Shown: positions 1-7,916, counted from the first letter of the stretch. The stretch is DNA of 64,000 bases from Dyadobacter sandarakinus (GCF_016894445.1 NZ_CP056775.1:434001-498000); one strand, 5' to 3'. Program-made: numbers and translations. Notes: generated by a model from the letters alone, not told the origin.

Positions 1-360
1 ATAGCCTTCTATGGTCAATCATCCAGCGCGCAAAGCAAGACAGCATCAAAAAGCGGTAGGCCCGATTCAACCTGGACTGTCGCTGAGCGGGTGCAGCGTG
101 CCCTGATTGATAGCGCGTTGCTGTATGAAGATCTAAAGCCGACCTACTATCATCTCAAAAGTGCTTATGAATATCAGGGCCAAGAAGTCGCAGAACTCAA
201 ACTGCAAATTGTCAGCTTGCGTATGTACCAAACCGTGCGCGAAAAAGAATGGCAAACAGCTATTGACAAGGAGAAAAGAAAAGGGAAGCGAAGGCTCTGG
301 TTTGGCAGGGTTCAAGGACTCATTGCCGGGGCAATCATAGGTGCCATGTTGATATACTAA
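1..360 (+). CDS. Hypothetical prophage protein, C-terminal part (5' end outside window)
   Basis: The reading frame is open from the first base to the stop at 358-360, so the true start lies upstream; a GTG at 91 is the first start-like codon inside. The visible part starts with a Ser/Lys-rich stretch, continues as a charged helical, probably coiled-coil segment (EVAELKLQIVSLR), and ends in a basic patch followed by a C-terminal hydrophobic helix (GLIAGAIIGAMLIY). It lies just upstream of further small membrane proteins and the muramidase, so a lysis or envelope role is possible. No family recognised. Confidence 0.6.
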   Translation: MAFYGQSSSAQSKTASKSGRPDSTWTVAERVQRALIDSALLYEDLKPTYYHLKSAYEYQGQEVAELKLQIVSLRMYQTVREKEWQTAIDKEKRKGKRRLWFGRVQGLIAGAIIGAMLIY

Positions 361-375
361 TAACCCACAGAACTA

Positions 376-816
376 ATGGAGGATAAGAAGGAGCGGCTTA
401 TTGAGCTGGCGGATAAGAAGCCGCGACTTGCGCTTATTTACGGGATGGCTATCATCATAGGCGTACTTTGTGGCGTGATTATTTACCAAGATAACCGGGT
501 AAGTAATGCTGATAGTCTGAAAGATGCCGCGCTGAAAGAGCAATCTGCCCTGATTAAGGGTGAATACAACGAAAGAATCAAGTCCCTTGAGCAGGGCAAC
601 AGAGACAAAGATCAAAAGATCGAAGAATACCAGAAACTTGTTGTGGCAAGAACCGACGTTTTTGCGGATAAAATGACACAGTTCATTCAGGATCAGCTTG
701 ATAAGAAAGAAAAGATTGACGCGCAGAGGGCAAAGATTGATAAAAATCGGAAAACTTATCGAGCGGTTACAGAGGAAAAGATAAAGCAACTTCAAACACA
801 AAGTCCCAATGAGTAA
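376..816 (+). CDS. Small membrane-anchored coiled-coil protein of the prophage lysis block
   Basis: 146 residues: a charged N-terminus, one hydrophobic helix at about residues 19-37 (LALIYGMAIIIGVLCGVII) and a long, strongly charged helical tail rich in K, E, Q and D. This is the shape of an inner-membrane spanin (Rz-like) or other tail-anchored lysis accessory protein, but no diagnostic motif is visible and the role is inferred from position. The 3' end overlaps the next gene by 8 bases, typical of translational coupling. Confidence 0.65.
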   Translation: MEDKKERLIELADKKPRLALIYGMAIIIGVLCGVIIYQDNRVSNADSLKDAALKEQSALIKGEYNERIKSLEQGNRDKDQKIEEYQKLVVARTDVFADKMTQFIQDQLDKKEKIDAQRAKIDKNRKTYRAVTEEKIKQLQTQSPNE

Positions 817-1252
817 AGCCATGAAAAATAGCGTGGGAGTCCTGTGCTTTACCGGGCTTGCGCTAGTCATCATTGTGTTCGTTCTGTTAGGTGCAATGGG
901 CTCACAGGCTCAACGGCAGCCTGACTCTACCAAGTCTGCAATCCCTGTGGAAATTAAACAGACTATCCAGGTGCTTCCGGATACACTACTGCCGGACACT
1001 ACACAGGCGAAAGTAGCGCTACTTCTTGCCAAAGCTTCAGAGCTTGCAGAAGCAATCAAACAGGATTCGATTACAGCGATTAAAGAAGCAACTGCCGCCA
1101 AAAAAGAAAGGCGTCTAGCAGAATTCGTGTCGAGCAAAACGCCCGTACCTGAAATACAAGCCCCTGAATTGAAATCTACACATACCCCTTTCCCCGATAC
1201 CCTGATTATCATCCATAAGATTCAGACCAAGAAAAAGAGGAATAGAAGATGA
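809..1252 (+). CDS. Hypothetical prophage membrane or exported protein
   Basis: 147 residues. A hydrophobic segment at about residues 9-28 (VGVLCFTGLALVIIVFVLLG) is followed by SQAQ, which could be a signal-peptide end or an anchor. The remainder is an Ala/Glu/Lys-rich helical region and a Pro/Thr-rich, very basic tail. It overlaps the genes on both sides by a few bases. With the preceding ORF it resembles a two-component spanin arrangement (membrane coiled coil plus exported partner); this is a guess from layout only. Confidence 0.6.
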   Translation: MSKAMKNSVGVLCFTGLALVIIVFVLLGAMGSQAQRQPDSTKSAIPVEIKQTIQVLPDTLLPDTTQAKVALLLAKASELAEAIKQDSITAIKEATAAKKERRLAEFVSSKTPVPEIQAPELKSTHTPFPDTLIIIHKIQTKKKRNRR

Positions 1253-1548
1253 CATTTGAGCAAATAGTATGGGAAGGATGGATTTATGAAGTATATAAAG
1301 ACTCATTCAAGTGTCAGATGTACGATCAGTCAAAACAGGACTACACCTATGATTTGCTCACTGTTCCTATCAATATTATTAAGTACACTGATAGGCATTT
1401 AATAGAAGAAGGCAGGTTGATTCGACTGACAGTATCAGAAGAAACTGTTGACGTTTATTTTTACCCATACGAGCAATTTACTGCTGAGGAAGTTGAGGAG
1501 GCAGAGGCGCGGGCTGAAAGGTTGTTTAAAACCATTAGATTCATTTAG
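1249..1548 (+). CDS. Hypothetical small prophage protein
   Basis: 99 residues, acidic and aromatic-rich, without membrane segments. It begins at an ATG overlapping the previous stop (ATGA) and its stop is immediately followed by the muramidase start, so it belongs to the same lysis-region transcript. The C-terminus carries a Glu/Ala-rich helix (AEEVEEAEARAERLF). No family recognised. Confidence 0.6.
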   Translation: MTFEQIVWEGWIYEVYKDSFKCQMYDQSKQDYTYDLLTVPINIIKYTDRHLIEEGRLIRLTVSEETVDVYFYPYEQFTAEEVEEAEARAERLFKTIRFI

Positions 1549-2055
1549 ATGACATTTGAAGAAGCTGTCGAGCACGTCCTTTCAAGTGAAGGAGGGTTTA
1601 CAAACAATCCCAACGATCCGGGCAACTGGACAGGCGGAAAAGTAGGGAAGGGTCTACTTAAAGGCACTAAATGGGGGATCAGCGCAGCCAGCTATCCGAG
1701 CCTGGATATAAGAAACCTTACCCGGGAAGGAGCCATCTTGCTTTACAAAAAGGATTACTGGGATGCGGCCAAGGTTGAAGATTTGCCCCCTAAAATTCGT
1801 CTGCACTTTTTTGATGTTGCAGTAAACTCAGGCAAAGCGCGGGCAGTGAAGATCCTGCAAAAGGCATCCGGTGTTGCTGCTGATGGAATCATGGGACCGG
1901 TAACAGTCAAGAATGCATACCGGGTTACACCATGGGATTTTGCCTCTGAGCGGGTTTCATTCTACGTGAACCATGTCAAGGCTAATCCTGGCAGCTTGGA
2001 GTTTTTAAACGGCTGGATACGCCGGGTTTTAAACGTTACCAAAGAATCTTTATAA
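1549..2055 (+). CDS. GH108-type N-acetylmuramidase (phage endolysin)
   Basis: 168 residues, the normal size for glycoside hydrolase 108 endolysins with a C-terminal PG_binding_3 region. The N-terminal FEEAVEHVLSSEGGF carries the family's catalytic Glu in the EGG motif (E14). It is followed by NDPGNWTGG and TKWGISAASYP, which is the family layout (N-D-x-G-G then T-x-x-G-I-S). The C-terminal part (GVAADGIMGPVT) matches the peptidoglycan-binding segment. It would cut the glycan strand of peptidoglycan at the end of the lytic cycle. No signal peptide is seen, so release should need a holin-like partner. The neighbouring membrane proteins are candidates. Confidence 0.92.
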   Translation: MTFEEAVEHVLSSEGGFTNNPNDPGNWTGGKVGKGLLKGTKWGISAASYPSLDIRNLTREGAILLYKKDYWDAAKVEDLPPKIRLHFFDVAVNSGKARAVKILQKASGVAADGIMGPVTVKNAYRVTPWDFASERVSFYVNHVKANPGSLEFLNGWIRRVLNVTKESL

Positions 2056-2537
2056 TGGGGATCATTTTATTTATTGTAGCCCTTCCATTGGTTGTTGTGC
2101 TGAGCATTCCGGCCCTGCTACATACGATTGCAGGAGCTATCCGGTGGAAAGGTGAATTCCGGTATGTGGACCGGGCATTCTTTAACGGAGCCCGGGCGAT
2201 TGACATTTTCGGGAACGTGGCCTATGGATCAATGCTCAATGACCTTTTCATAAAAAGAGGAGGCTATCACTACGGGCAAGGATCAGAAACAATCAGCTCG
2301 GCAACCGGCAAGAACTGGGTACTCGGGAAACTGACCTTTCTAGGAATGGGACTTGCCGGCACGCTCAACCTGATTGATAAGGATCACTGCTGGAAGTACA
2401 TTGAAGGGGATCGGGCTCAGTATGATTTGCTCGGCAAGCCTAAACGGGTTCCAATAGTCTATACACTGGCGTTCATTATTACCTCCATCTATCTGCTTTA
2501 CATGCTTGTCCGGCTATTCTGGTGGATTACTTTTTAA
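2055..2537 (+). CDS. Prophage membrane protein next to endolysin
   Basis: 160 residues starting at an ATG that overlaps the endolysin stop by one base. Hydrophobic helices lie at about residues 2-27 and 134-159; the middle is soluble and contains GNVAYGSMLNDLFIKRGGYHYG and a Gly-rich LGKLTFLGMGLAGTLN segment. Coupling to the muramidase suggests a role in lysis, possibly holin-like, but it is larger than classical holins and no holin family is recognised. Confidence 0.7.
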   Translation: MGIILFIVALPLVVVLSIPALLHTIAGAIRWKGEFRYVDRAFFNGARAIDIFGNVAYGSMLNDLFIKRGGYHYGQGSETISSATGKNWVLGKLTFLGMGLAGTLNLIDKDHCWKYIEGDRAQYDLLGKPKRVPIVYTLAFIITSIYLLYMLVRLFWWITF

Positions 2538-2560
2538 GGTTTTCGGTTTAGTCATAACGC

Positions 2561-2592
2561 AAAAAAGGGGCTTTTGGCCCCTAATTTGTTTT
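2561..2592. terminator. Bidirectional hairpin terminator between converging prophage blocks
   Basis: A 6-bp stem (AGGGGC at 2566-2571 with GCCCCT at 2577-2582) and TTTTG loop, with an A6 tract on its left and a T-rich stretch on its right. It separates the rightward lysis block from the end of the leftward early block. The last leftward ORF ends inside the hairpin. Confidence 0.75.
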
Positions 2593-2775
2593 GCTATACA
2601 GCGGAACAACAATGTAATTCCCGTTACCTAATTGAGTTTGAATATAGAATTCGGCATCCTCTATTCTGCTGAATATTGTAGTGTTTTCCGGGTCGCGCCC
2701 TCGTGAAATTTCTAATTTAAGATCATTCCCCTCGGTGTTTTCAACCTCCAAGATAACGTAATTTTTGATTACCAT
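2581..2775 (-). CDS. Hypothetical small prophage protein
   Basis: 64 residues, acidic, with a beta-rich pattern (YVILEVENTEGNDLKLEIS). It is the most distal gene of the leftward early block and its stop lies in the terminator hairpin. No motif recognised. Confidence 0.6.
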   Translation of the reverse strand: MVIKNYVILEVENTEGNDLKLEISRGRDPENTTIFSRIEDAEFYIQTQLGNGNYIVVPLYSKTN

Positions 2776-2790
2776 ATTTTTGTGTTTATG

Positions 2791-3003
2791 TTAAAGTTCT
2801 TGTCTTTCCATCCACTCCTTAAACTCAATCAACCGCAGCCTGCAGGAGTCATACAGGTTGTTGCCTTTGTTCATATTCAATACGCCAAATTCCAGCTCAA
2901 CAAACCGCGCAGGGTCTGGAATGTTCGTGTAGTTGTTCACCTGTATCGGGCCTTCTGGTAACTGCCGCCCGTCAAACCAGGCTTCAAGTTCTTGTAGTGT
3001 CAT
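2791..3003 (-). CDS. DUF6965-like small phage protein
   Basis: 70 residues when started at the internal ATG (MTLQELEAWFDGRQLPEG); the open frame continues upstream but that part overlaps the neighbouring gene. The sequence TLQELEAWFDGRQLPEGPI, then a short Asn/Pro turn and RFVE..L..LN.NKGN..Y, is the pattern of small DUF6965-type proteins common in Bacteroidota phages and mobile elements. Function unknown. Start and upstream stop are separated by one base. Confidence 0.7.
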   Translation of the reverse strand: MTLQELEAWFDGRQLPEGPIQVNNYTNIPDPARFVELEFGVLNMNKGNNLYDSCRLRLIEFKEWMERQEL

Positions 3004-3004
3004 C

Positions 3005-3283
3005 TTAAATCTCTTGCTCAGTGTCGATTTTCTGACGCAAGGTAACCCAATATACCCCATCCTCGTACACAATCTCGCGTTCGTCGAAAGTAAGATCCTC
3101 TCGATCAAAGTATTCAAGATTTATTTTCAGAAACTGTACAACATCTGCAAGTGTCTCCGTATCGTTTTCGATGATTATTTCCTGTCTGGTGCCATCCTTC
3201 CAGACATTTGCGAATTTGAATCCTGCATCTATCCTCATGGTTGAGTCCATTTGAACGTTGAACTTACAAGGAAGATAATCCAC
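3005..3283 (-). CDS. Hypothetical small prophage protein
   Basis: Up to 92 residues if begun at the GTG at 3283; ATG codons at about residues 12 and 16 are equally possible starts. Acidic, with an amphipathic helix (TETLADVVQFLKINLEYF) and a strand-rich C-terminus. It is tightly packed before the DUF6965-like gene. No family recognised. Confidence 0.55.
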   Translation of the reverse strand: MDYLPCKFNVQMDSTMRIDAGFKFANVWKDGTRQEIIIENDTETLADVVQFLKINLEYFDREDLTFDEREIVYEDGVYWVTLRQKIDTEQEI

Positions 3284-3304
3284 CCAACTTTGTCAAGTGG
3301 GTTC

Positions 3305-3736
3305 CTAGTAAATAGGAGGCTTGTGAGGAACGTATCTTCGCCAGTGAGTTACCAATCCAGCGCCTGTGCCATTTTTGATGGAAGACCATTGCTCGATATC
3401 ATCTCCCGGGACGCCGTTTATACAATATTCAACAAGCTGTGCATCCTCAGGCTCCTGCTCCTCAATCTTGATCCAGCCGTTGTTGCTTTCCAGTCCATCC
3501 AAGACCGACGGCCGCCAGAGATAGGTATCTTGGTAGGTCAGTTCCGTAATTTGCGATCTATCAAAACCCAACGCTTCTGGACTAAAAGGGTCGTCTTCAT
3601 CATAGAAACACTCGATAAAGGATGGTATCTCATCGGAATTCAGGGCGAGCATGGACTCACTGCGAGTTAAAAGCTCATCTTTCACCCTCTCCCATGCATG
3701 TCCGTATGCGGATTGAATAGCGTCTTGTTTGGTCAT
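3305..3736 (-). CDS. Small phage protein, DUF551-like architecture (paralogue of the 6020-6397 product)
   Basis: 143 residues. It starts MTKQDAIQSAYGHAWERVKD and ends VTHWRRYVPHKPPIY. The N-terminal SAYG..., the middle WRPSVLDGLESNNGWIKIEEQEP and the C-terminal THWR element all recur in the product of 6020-6397, showing two paralogues in one prophage. The C-terminal half (GW-I-P...G...THW...P) resembles the DUF551 fold that is widespread in phages. Function unknown. Confidence 0.65.
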   Translation of the reverse strand: MTKQDAIQSAYGHAWERVKDELLTRSESMLALNSDEIPSFIECFYDEDDPFSPEALGFDRSQITELTYQDTYLWRPSVLDGLESNNGWIKIEEQEPEDAQLVEYCINGVPGDDIEQWSSIKNGTGAGLVTHWRRYVPHKPPIY

Positions 3737-3760
3737 GTCTTTCGATTACAAAGTACTGGA

Positions 3761-4675
3761 TTAAGCATACATAGCTTCATTTTTTGCAAGTATACCTTCA
3801 AGTATGTATTGCCTAACCTTACTCACCACAAGCAGCTTGATTGCTGAGTAGCTTTCTAGGTCGGCAACTTTGTCTAATGGCATGTTAAACTCCCTCGGAA
3901 GATTATAGTAAGCGACTAGACTATCAGCGTACTCTTGCTTCTGCCGAAGAGTTGGAGAAGAAATCTCGAACACTTCATCGAATCGCCTCAAAAAAGCACT
4001 ATCAAGGATATTTTTTCTGTTTGTTGCTCCAATAAAAATCACATCGGCATGAAGTCGCTCCATATTAACTAACATTGAATTAATCATCCTTTCATTTTCC
4101 ATCCCAGCGGCGCCATTTTCCGAATCTCCACGTCGCCTTCCAATGCTGTCTATTTCATCCCAAAACAAGACGCAAGGTTCTGTAATAGAACTAAATATTT
4201 TATTAATGTTTGCCGCTGTTTTGCCCAAGTGGCTATCAATTATAAAGTCAGACTTGATTTCAATGTAAGGAAGATTTGATAACCTAGCGAAATGCCTAGC
4301 AATCGTAGTCTTCCCGTTACCAGTTGGCCCGTGCAAAAGTATCTTATTTCTGACGTTAATATTGTGGAATTTATACGCTTCTGAGTGGCTCCATTCCGTG
4401 ACTATGTCAGAAACGAACTTTTCAACCATAGCGGGCATAAAGACATTTTCGTCAGACACCTCAATGGGAGATAGCAGACTTTTCATTTCGCGAGAAATTT
4501 CGGAAAGAAGCATCATGCTCTTTGGCTTTTGATTAATTGCGCTCTTTATCCTTGCGTAAGTGTCCCCTGTTACACTTAGTGATGCTAGGTATTGATCTGC
4601 AATCCGATAAAATGAAGATTTGTCATCTCCATTTATGGACAAAATGAGGCGATGGACAGTTTCATTAGCGGTCAT
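3761..4675 (-). CDS. AAA+ ATPase (solitary)
   Basis: 304 residues. After a helical N-terminal region of about 80 residues comes one AAA+ module: Walker A GPTGNGKTT at about 116-124, Walker B LFWDEID at about 170-176, sensor-1 GATN near 216-219, and an arginine-finger RRFDE near 230-234. This is the FtsH/spastin/p97-like AAA family. Such ATPases remodel proteins, and in mobile elements they may be paired with proteases or toxins. No protease is adjacent here, but a divergent two-gene cassette starts 132 bases away. AT-rich compared with neighbours, which fits cargo origin. The role in the phage is unknown. Confidence 0.88.
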   Translation of the reverse strand: MTANETVHRLILSINGDDKSSFYRIADQYLASLSVTGDTYARIKSAINQKPKSMMLLSEISREMKSLLSPIEVSDENVFMPAMVEKFVSDIVTEWSHSEAYKFHNINVRNKILLHGPTGNGKTTIARHFARLSNLPYIEIKSDFIIDSHLGKTAANINKIFSSITEPCVLFWDEIDSIGRRRGDSENGAAGMENERMINSMLVNMERLHADVIFIGATNRKNILDSAFLRRFDEVFEISSPTLRQKQEYADSLVAYYNLPREFNMPLDKVADLESYSAIKLLVVSKVRQYILEGILAKNEAMYA

Positions 4676-4807
4676 ATATCTTTTCGATTTTGATTTACCT
4701 TAATTTACTAAAATTCAGTCACTTATAAAAATATTTCAACGTATATATTTCATACGTTCTTTAGTCTTTGATACTATTGTAATCTAAAATTTGATCTTTA
4801 AAGTATC

Positions 4808-5074
4808 ATGGCAATTTATGGATATACTTTCCTACGAGAGATAAAAGACTTCCATTTGGATCATTACGTCCCCCACATGGGATGGATTGCGGGAAGCATA
4901 AGTACGATCAAGATCTACTCCAAGTATCGGGGTGTGTTCTACTATCTGCACGACGAGGTCCATGACAAGCTGTTTGAGTTTGCCACCAAAGTAGGAGGCC
5001 GCATCAACAGCAAAGAAGACTACAATGCCGTCATCCGGGCATATCTGGCCACCTACCCCGAAAACGCGCTGTGA
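4808..5074 (+). CDS. Hypothetical protein, first gene of a two-gene + strand cassette
   Basis: 88 residues, rich in aromatic residues and histidines (DFHLDHYVPHMGWIAGS), no membrane segment. It runs against the direction of the surrounding early block and is followed one base after its stop by the next + strand gene, so the pair is probably one transcript. The 132-base gap to the divergent AAA+ gene is AT-rich and should hold both promoters. No family recognised. Confidence 0.6.
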   Translation: MAIYGYTFLREIKDFHLDHYVPHMGWIAGSISTIKIYSKYRGVFYYLHDEVHDKLFEFATKVGGRINSKEDYNAVIRAYLATYPENAL

Positions 5075-5075
5075 T

Positions 5076-5546
5076 ATGGACTGGCTCAAAGAAGGCGACA
5101 TCGTTTTTCTGGAAAAAGGAATGGATGTGTATGCGCAAATCCCTCTCTACTTCTTCCGTAATCAGCACCCGTACAGCAAAGAGGTCAGTGTAGGACAGGC
5201 GACGGTCGGAGTTAAGCGAAGCCGCCTGTCCTCAGAAAGCGCCCTTCGGGATGAGATAGCAGACATGATCAAGTTCATTTTTGCCTATCGTAAGATGCCG
5301 CTGGATACCAAGATTCTCAACCGGTTTTTGCTTCATCAGTTACCACCTGCCCAGGATAACGAGTTTGTTATTAACCGGGGCGAATACGAGGTAATCAAAG
5401 TTTCTTTCGGTCCTGGGGAAAGGCGGGTGTACTGCCGGTGTTTGGCTGAACCTAAAACGATCGTTTACTTCTTTCAGCAGCACAACAACTTTCCGAAGTA
5501 TCCGAATATGGTTGCTATTCGGCGGGTGGAGGAAAATCCGAAGTAA
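5076..5546 (+). CDS. Hypothetical protein, second gene of a two-gene + strand cassette
   Basis: 156 residues from the ATG at 5076; an upstream in-frame ATG at 5025 lies inside the previous gene and is unlikely. The N-terminus (MDWLKEGDIVFLEKGMDVYA) looks like a small beta-barrel opening. The middle is helical and basic (IKFIFAYRKMPLDTKILNRF). The C-terminus is strand-rich (YEVIKVSFGPGERRVYCRC). No catalytic motif is seen. Small size, strand inversion and strict coupling to the preceding ORF are typical of cargo gene pairs, including toxin-antitoxin pairs, but nothing proves that. Confidence 0.6.
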   Translation: MDWLKEGDIVFLEKGMDVYAQIPLYFFRNQHPYSKEVSVGQATVGVKRSRLSSESALRDEIADMIKFIFAYRKMPLDTKILNRFLLHQLPPAQDNEFVINRGEYEVIKVSFGPGERRVYCRCLAEPKTIVYFFQQHNNFPKYPNMVAIRRVEENPK

Positions 5547-5753
5547 CTACTTCAACTCCGGCAATGGATGGTTGTCAATCGTTTTCAGGTCTATTCTGTC
5601 CACCATTTGCTTTCTCAGGGCAGCGCGGTCTGCTTTGATGGCTTGTTCAGCGTAAGAATGAAACTCCGTTAGCAGATCATCCTGCTGCTCTTCTGTCATT
5701 CCTTCCCATTCAGGAATGTGGTATTCAAGTATGTCAATGGCTTTCTTTTTCAT
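5547..5753 (-). CDS. Hypothetical small phage protein (AEQA-KADR family)
   Basis: 68 residues, helical, with SYAEQAIKADRAALRKQM in the middle. The AEQAxKxDR signature is shared with the adjacent product of 5750-6007 and with that of 17380-17652, so the prophage carries at least three members. It converges with the + strand cassette without a gap. Confidence 0.65.
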   Translation of the reverse strand: MKKKAIDILEYHIPEWEGMTEEQQDDLLTEFHSYAEQAIKADRAALRKQMVDRIDLKTIDNHPLPELK

Positions 5754-6007
5754 GGTAGGTCAATTGGTAAGTTCTTAACACTTTCAATTCCATAGTCTTC
5801 TGCAATCTGCTTCCGATCAGCCTTAACCGCCTGCTCTGCGTAGGCTTTCTTTACTGAGTCGGCGTATCGCTCACAAACCCTTCTGTATGCGATTTCGGCA
5901 TCTTTTCCCTTAATCGCTTTCCAAAACTGTTGTGCGGGCCAACCAGTATTAAATCCATGCTCTTTGGCTATTTCATCGCAGCATTGTTCAAAAGTTTTTG
6001 CTTCCAT
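5750..6007 (-). CDS. Hypothetical small phage protein (EQC...AEQA-KADR family)
   Basis: 85 residues. N-terminal TFEQCCDEIAKEHGF...W and C-terminal AYAEQAVKADRKQIAED match the product of 17380-17652 (SWEQCQEELAIEKGY...W and RYAEHAIKHDRERI). Overlaps the next gene by the ATGA type of junction. Function unknown. Confidence 0.65.
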   Translation of the reverse strand: MEAKTFEQCCDEIAKEHGFNTGWPAQQFWKAIKGKDAEIAYRRVCERYADSVKKAYAEQAVKADRKQIAEDYGIESVKNLPIDLP

Positions 6008-6019
6008 GTTCAGTGTTGC

Positions 6020-6397
6020 TTAATACAATGGATATTCTATTTTCTCAACCTTTCTCCAATGCGAATACCGATCCAGAATATATTGCTTTCGGCTATCTAT
6101 GAATGTCAATTCCTCCCAATACCTGCGTTCAAAATATTCATTCAAAAGAGCATATATTTTCGCTCCATTTTCTGGGTGTCGCTGATTAAACCTAACCCAT
6201 CCGTTATTTTCATCAACTCCGGCGAGGCATTCCGGCCTCCAATGACTGGACGCTAACCATTCCACCTTTCCTTCGTATTCGGCCATGTCAGGCGTTAAAT
6301 CATCCTCGTGTACCCACGATCCGTATTGTAGGAAATCTTTTACCGCTTCATAAGATGCTCCGTAAGCACTTTTTATGTATTCTTCTTTTTCTTCCAT
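6020..6397 (-). CDS. Small phage protein, DUF551-like architecture (paralogue of the 3305-3736 product)
   Basis: 125 residues. Shares with the 3305-3736 product an N-terminal IKSAYGASYEAVKD helix, a WRPECLAGVDENNGWVRFN centre and a C-terminal SHWRKV...PLY. The shared spacing shows common descent, with the middle diverged. Function unknown. Confidence 0.65.
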   Translation of the reverse strand: MEEKEEYIKSAYGASYEAVKDFLQYGSWVHEDDLTPDMAEYEGKVEWLASSHWRPECLAGVDENNGWVRFNQRHPENGAKIYALLNEYFERRYWEELTFIDSRKQYILDRYSHWRKVEKIEYPLY

Positions 6398-6433
6398 TTC
6401 TTTCTTCGTTAATCCCGGAGTGACCGAGGGTGG

Positions 6434-6682
6434 TTAAAAATCATCTTCATCCAAAACGCTATCATTCTCAGTCAGGCAATCATAACACGTAAAATCATCA
6501 CTGGTAATAATCTCCGGCTTTCTTAATAGCGTTGAAATATTAATCTCCGTTAATGTATCAGAAACTTTTCTCTGATATTCTGGACTATCATAAGCCACTG
6601 GGAGCCACGTTCCATCCGTATGCTTAAATGTGCCATTGCATCTGTGGCAAATGAAATCTACATCATCTAGTTCGCAGTGCAT
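6434..6682 (-). CDS. Small zinc-ribbon-like phage protein
   Basis: 82 residues, very acidic at the C-terminus. Two cysteine pairs, CHRC at about residues 12-15 and CYDC at about 66-69, could form a split zinc ribbon. No HTH or catalytic motif. Such proteins are often small nucleic-acid or protein adaptors; the role here is unknown. Confidence 0.6.
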   Translation of the reverse strand: MHCELDDVDFICHRCNGTFKHTDGTWLPVAYDSPEYQRKVSDTLTEINISTLLRKPEIITSDDFTCYDCLTENDSVLDEDDF

Positions 6683-6684
6683 CT

Positions 6685-6921
6685 CTATTCCTGTTTTGTG
6701 GTTTGGACTGTTACTTCGCGAACGAGGTCTAATGGGTGCTTTTTATGTCCTAGCATTCCATTGCCTCTGTACATCATCAGATCATCCCCTCCAAATGGGG
6801 CTGACGGATATCGGTAAGATTCAAAAGTGATTTTAACATGTAATGGATAGCGCCGCTCCTTGGACTTTAATGGGTCTCTCCTTTCGTAAATTCTCCCCAC
6901 CTCCAATTGCATCTTCTCCAT
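6685..6921 (-). CDS. Hypothetical small prophage protein
   Basis: 78 residues, basic, mostly strand-like (RYPLHVKITFESYRY). It ends two bases before the zinc-ribbon gene and begins one base after the lipoprotein stop, so the three are one transcript. No family recognised. Confidence 0.6.
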   Translation of the reverse strand: MEKMQLEVGRIYERRDPLKSKERRYPLHVKITFESYRYPSAPFGGDDLMMYRGNGMLGHKKHPLDLVREVTVQTTKQE

Positions 6922-6922
6922 C

Positions 6923-7282
6923 TTATTTCACCCGTTTAACTTGTCCCTGATAAGTATACTTGACCTGTGTTTTCTCTGCCAGCTTGTAGGAGACATAAGT
7001 ATCCGGGCCTTTTGCGTAGGTTTTAAGCGACACCAGATAAATTCCTGAGGCAACGATCATGTTGACCTCGGAGCCTTTTTCTGTGTTCAAAAAAGCGAAC
7101 TGCTTGCCCTCGTGGTTGACCAGTACAGAGGCGAATCCGTCATCGTTGGTCATTTCAAAAACAATGGCTGGTTTGTCCGGGATCACGAATGTGCCTTGAA
7201 GTGCTGCTCCTTGTGGCTCTGGATCCTGTTTCTTGTCGCAGCAGACCAAGAGCAGGAATGATAGGAATAATAGGTGTTTCAT
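6923..7282 (-). CDS. Prophage-encoded lipoprotein
   Basis: 119 residues. A short basic N-terminus, a hydrophobic stretch (LLFLSFLLLVCC) and a Cys followed by Asp-Lys-Lys make a lipobox at residues 14-15. The mature part is a small, strand-rich domain (beta-sandwich-like guess). Lipoproteins expressed from prophages commonly block superinfection or alter the envelope; that role is inferred, not shown. Confidence 0.7.
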   Translation of the reverse strand: MKHLLFLSFLLLVCCDKKQDPEPQGAALQGTFVIPDKPAIVFEMTNDDGFASVLVNHEGKQFAFLNTEKGSEVNMIVASGIYLVSLKTYAKGPDTYVSYKLAEKTQVKYTYQGQVKRVK

Positions 7283-7294
7283 TGGGGTAGGTGG

Positions 7295-7498
7295 TTAATT
7301 GGTGTCTATCAATTCTGCTGGCATTCCGTGTTCATCGACAAAGTCAACTCGTAATTTTTTTAGGACCTTTATTGTCCCTAATGAAGGGACGATTAATTGC
7401 AGAAGTTTGTGCTGCTCTTCATTTAGAGCTACGGCATATGAAGCGCCATCGATACGGTACACTAAGCCAACTTCTCCGTCTTTTGCCAATCTAGCCAT
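7295..7498 (-). CDS. Hypothetical small prophage protein
   Basis: 67 residues, beginning MARLAKDGEVGLVYRIDG and ending VDEHGMPAELIDTN. Soluble, no motif. Open frames on the opposite strand (7291-7505) are shadows of this gene. Confidence 0.5.
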   Translation of the reverse strand: MARLAKDGEVGLVYRIDGASYAVALNEEQHKLLQLIVPSLGTIKVLKKLRVDFVDEHGMPAELIDTN

Positions 7499-7552
7499 GT
7501 CTTAAATGGTTTAAAATCCTCTTATAATTACACTCACGCACGTTACTACACG

Positions 7553-7765
7553 TCAGTACTTGATCTGATTGACAATGGCATCCGGGTACTTCTTTCGAAG
7601 TGCTGCAATCGGCTTGCTGCTGTAAAGCTCAAAGGGCTTTTCTCCTTTCGGGTTGATGCTGAACTTGGTCTTTCCTTGCCAGGATGCGCTGATCTGGCCG
7701 TCATAGGGCGCAGTGGTCAGCAAGTCGGCTTTGGCTTCTTTGGATCTTTGGGTTGCTTTTTTCAT
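7553..7765 (-). CDS. Hypothetical small basic prophage protein
   Basis: 70 residues, lysine-rich start (MKKATQRSKEAKADLL), soluble. Its ATG overlaps the stop of the membrane microprotein gene upstream (ATGA). No family recognised. Confidence 0.55.
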   Translation of the reverse strand: MKKATQRSKEAKADLLTTAPYDGQISASWQGKTKFSINPKGEKPFELYSSKPIAALRKKYPDAIVNQIKY

Positions 7766-7902
7766 GATTGAGTATTGCTTAGAAGGTCCTTAACTTTCCC
7801 GGACACCATGCATACAAGAATTAATGGACTGGTGATTGCCAGTGCCACAATGGTTGCTGTTATCAGCAATGCGGCGAAGATTAGTTTTGTGAGGATGATC
7901 AT
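7762..7902 (-). CDS. Membrane microprotein (46 residues)
   Basis: Read directly from the minus strand: ATG at 7902, TGA at 7762-7764. The product has a short hydrophilic start, one long hydrophobic helix (IFAALLITATIVALAITS, then PLILVCMV) and a Lys/Asp/Ser tail. The stop overlaps the next start as ATGA and the start lies 14 bases after the PAPS-reductase-like gene, so it exactly fills the gap. A different 67-residue frame over the same bases runs into that gene and looks like a shadow. Confidence 0.65.
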   Translation of the reverse strand: MIILTKLIFAALLITATIVALAITSPLILVCMVSGKVKDLLSNTQS

Positions 7903-7916
7903 GGGTTCTAATTAAT

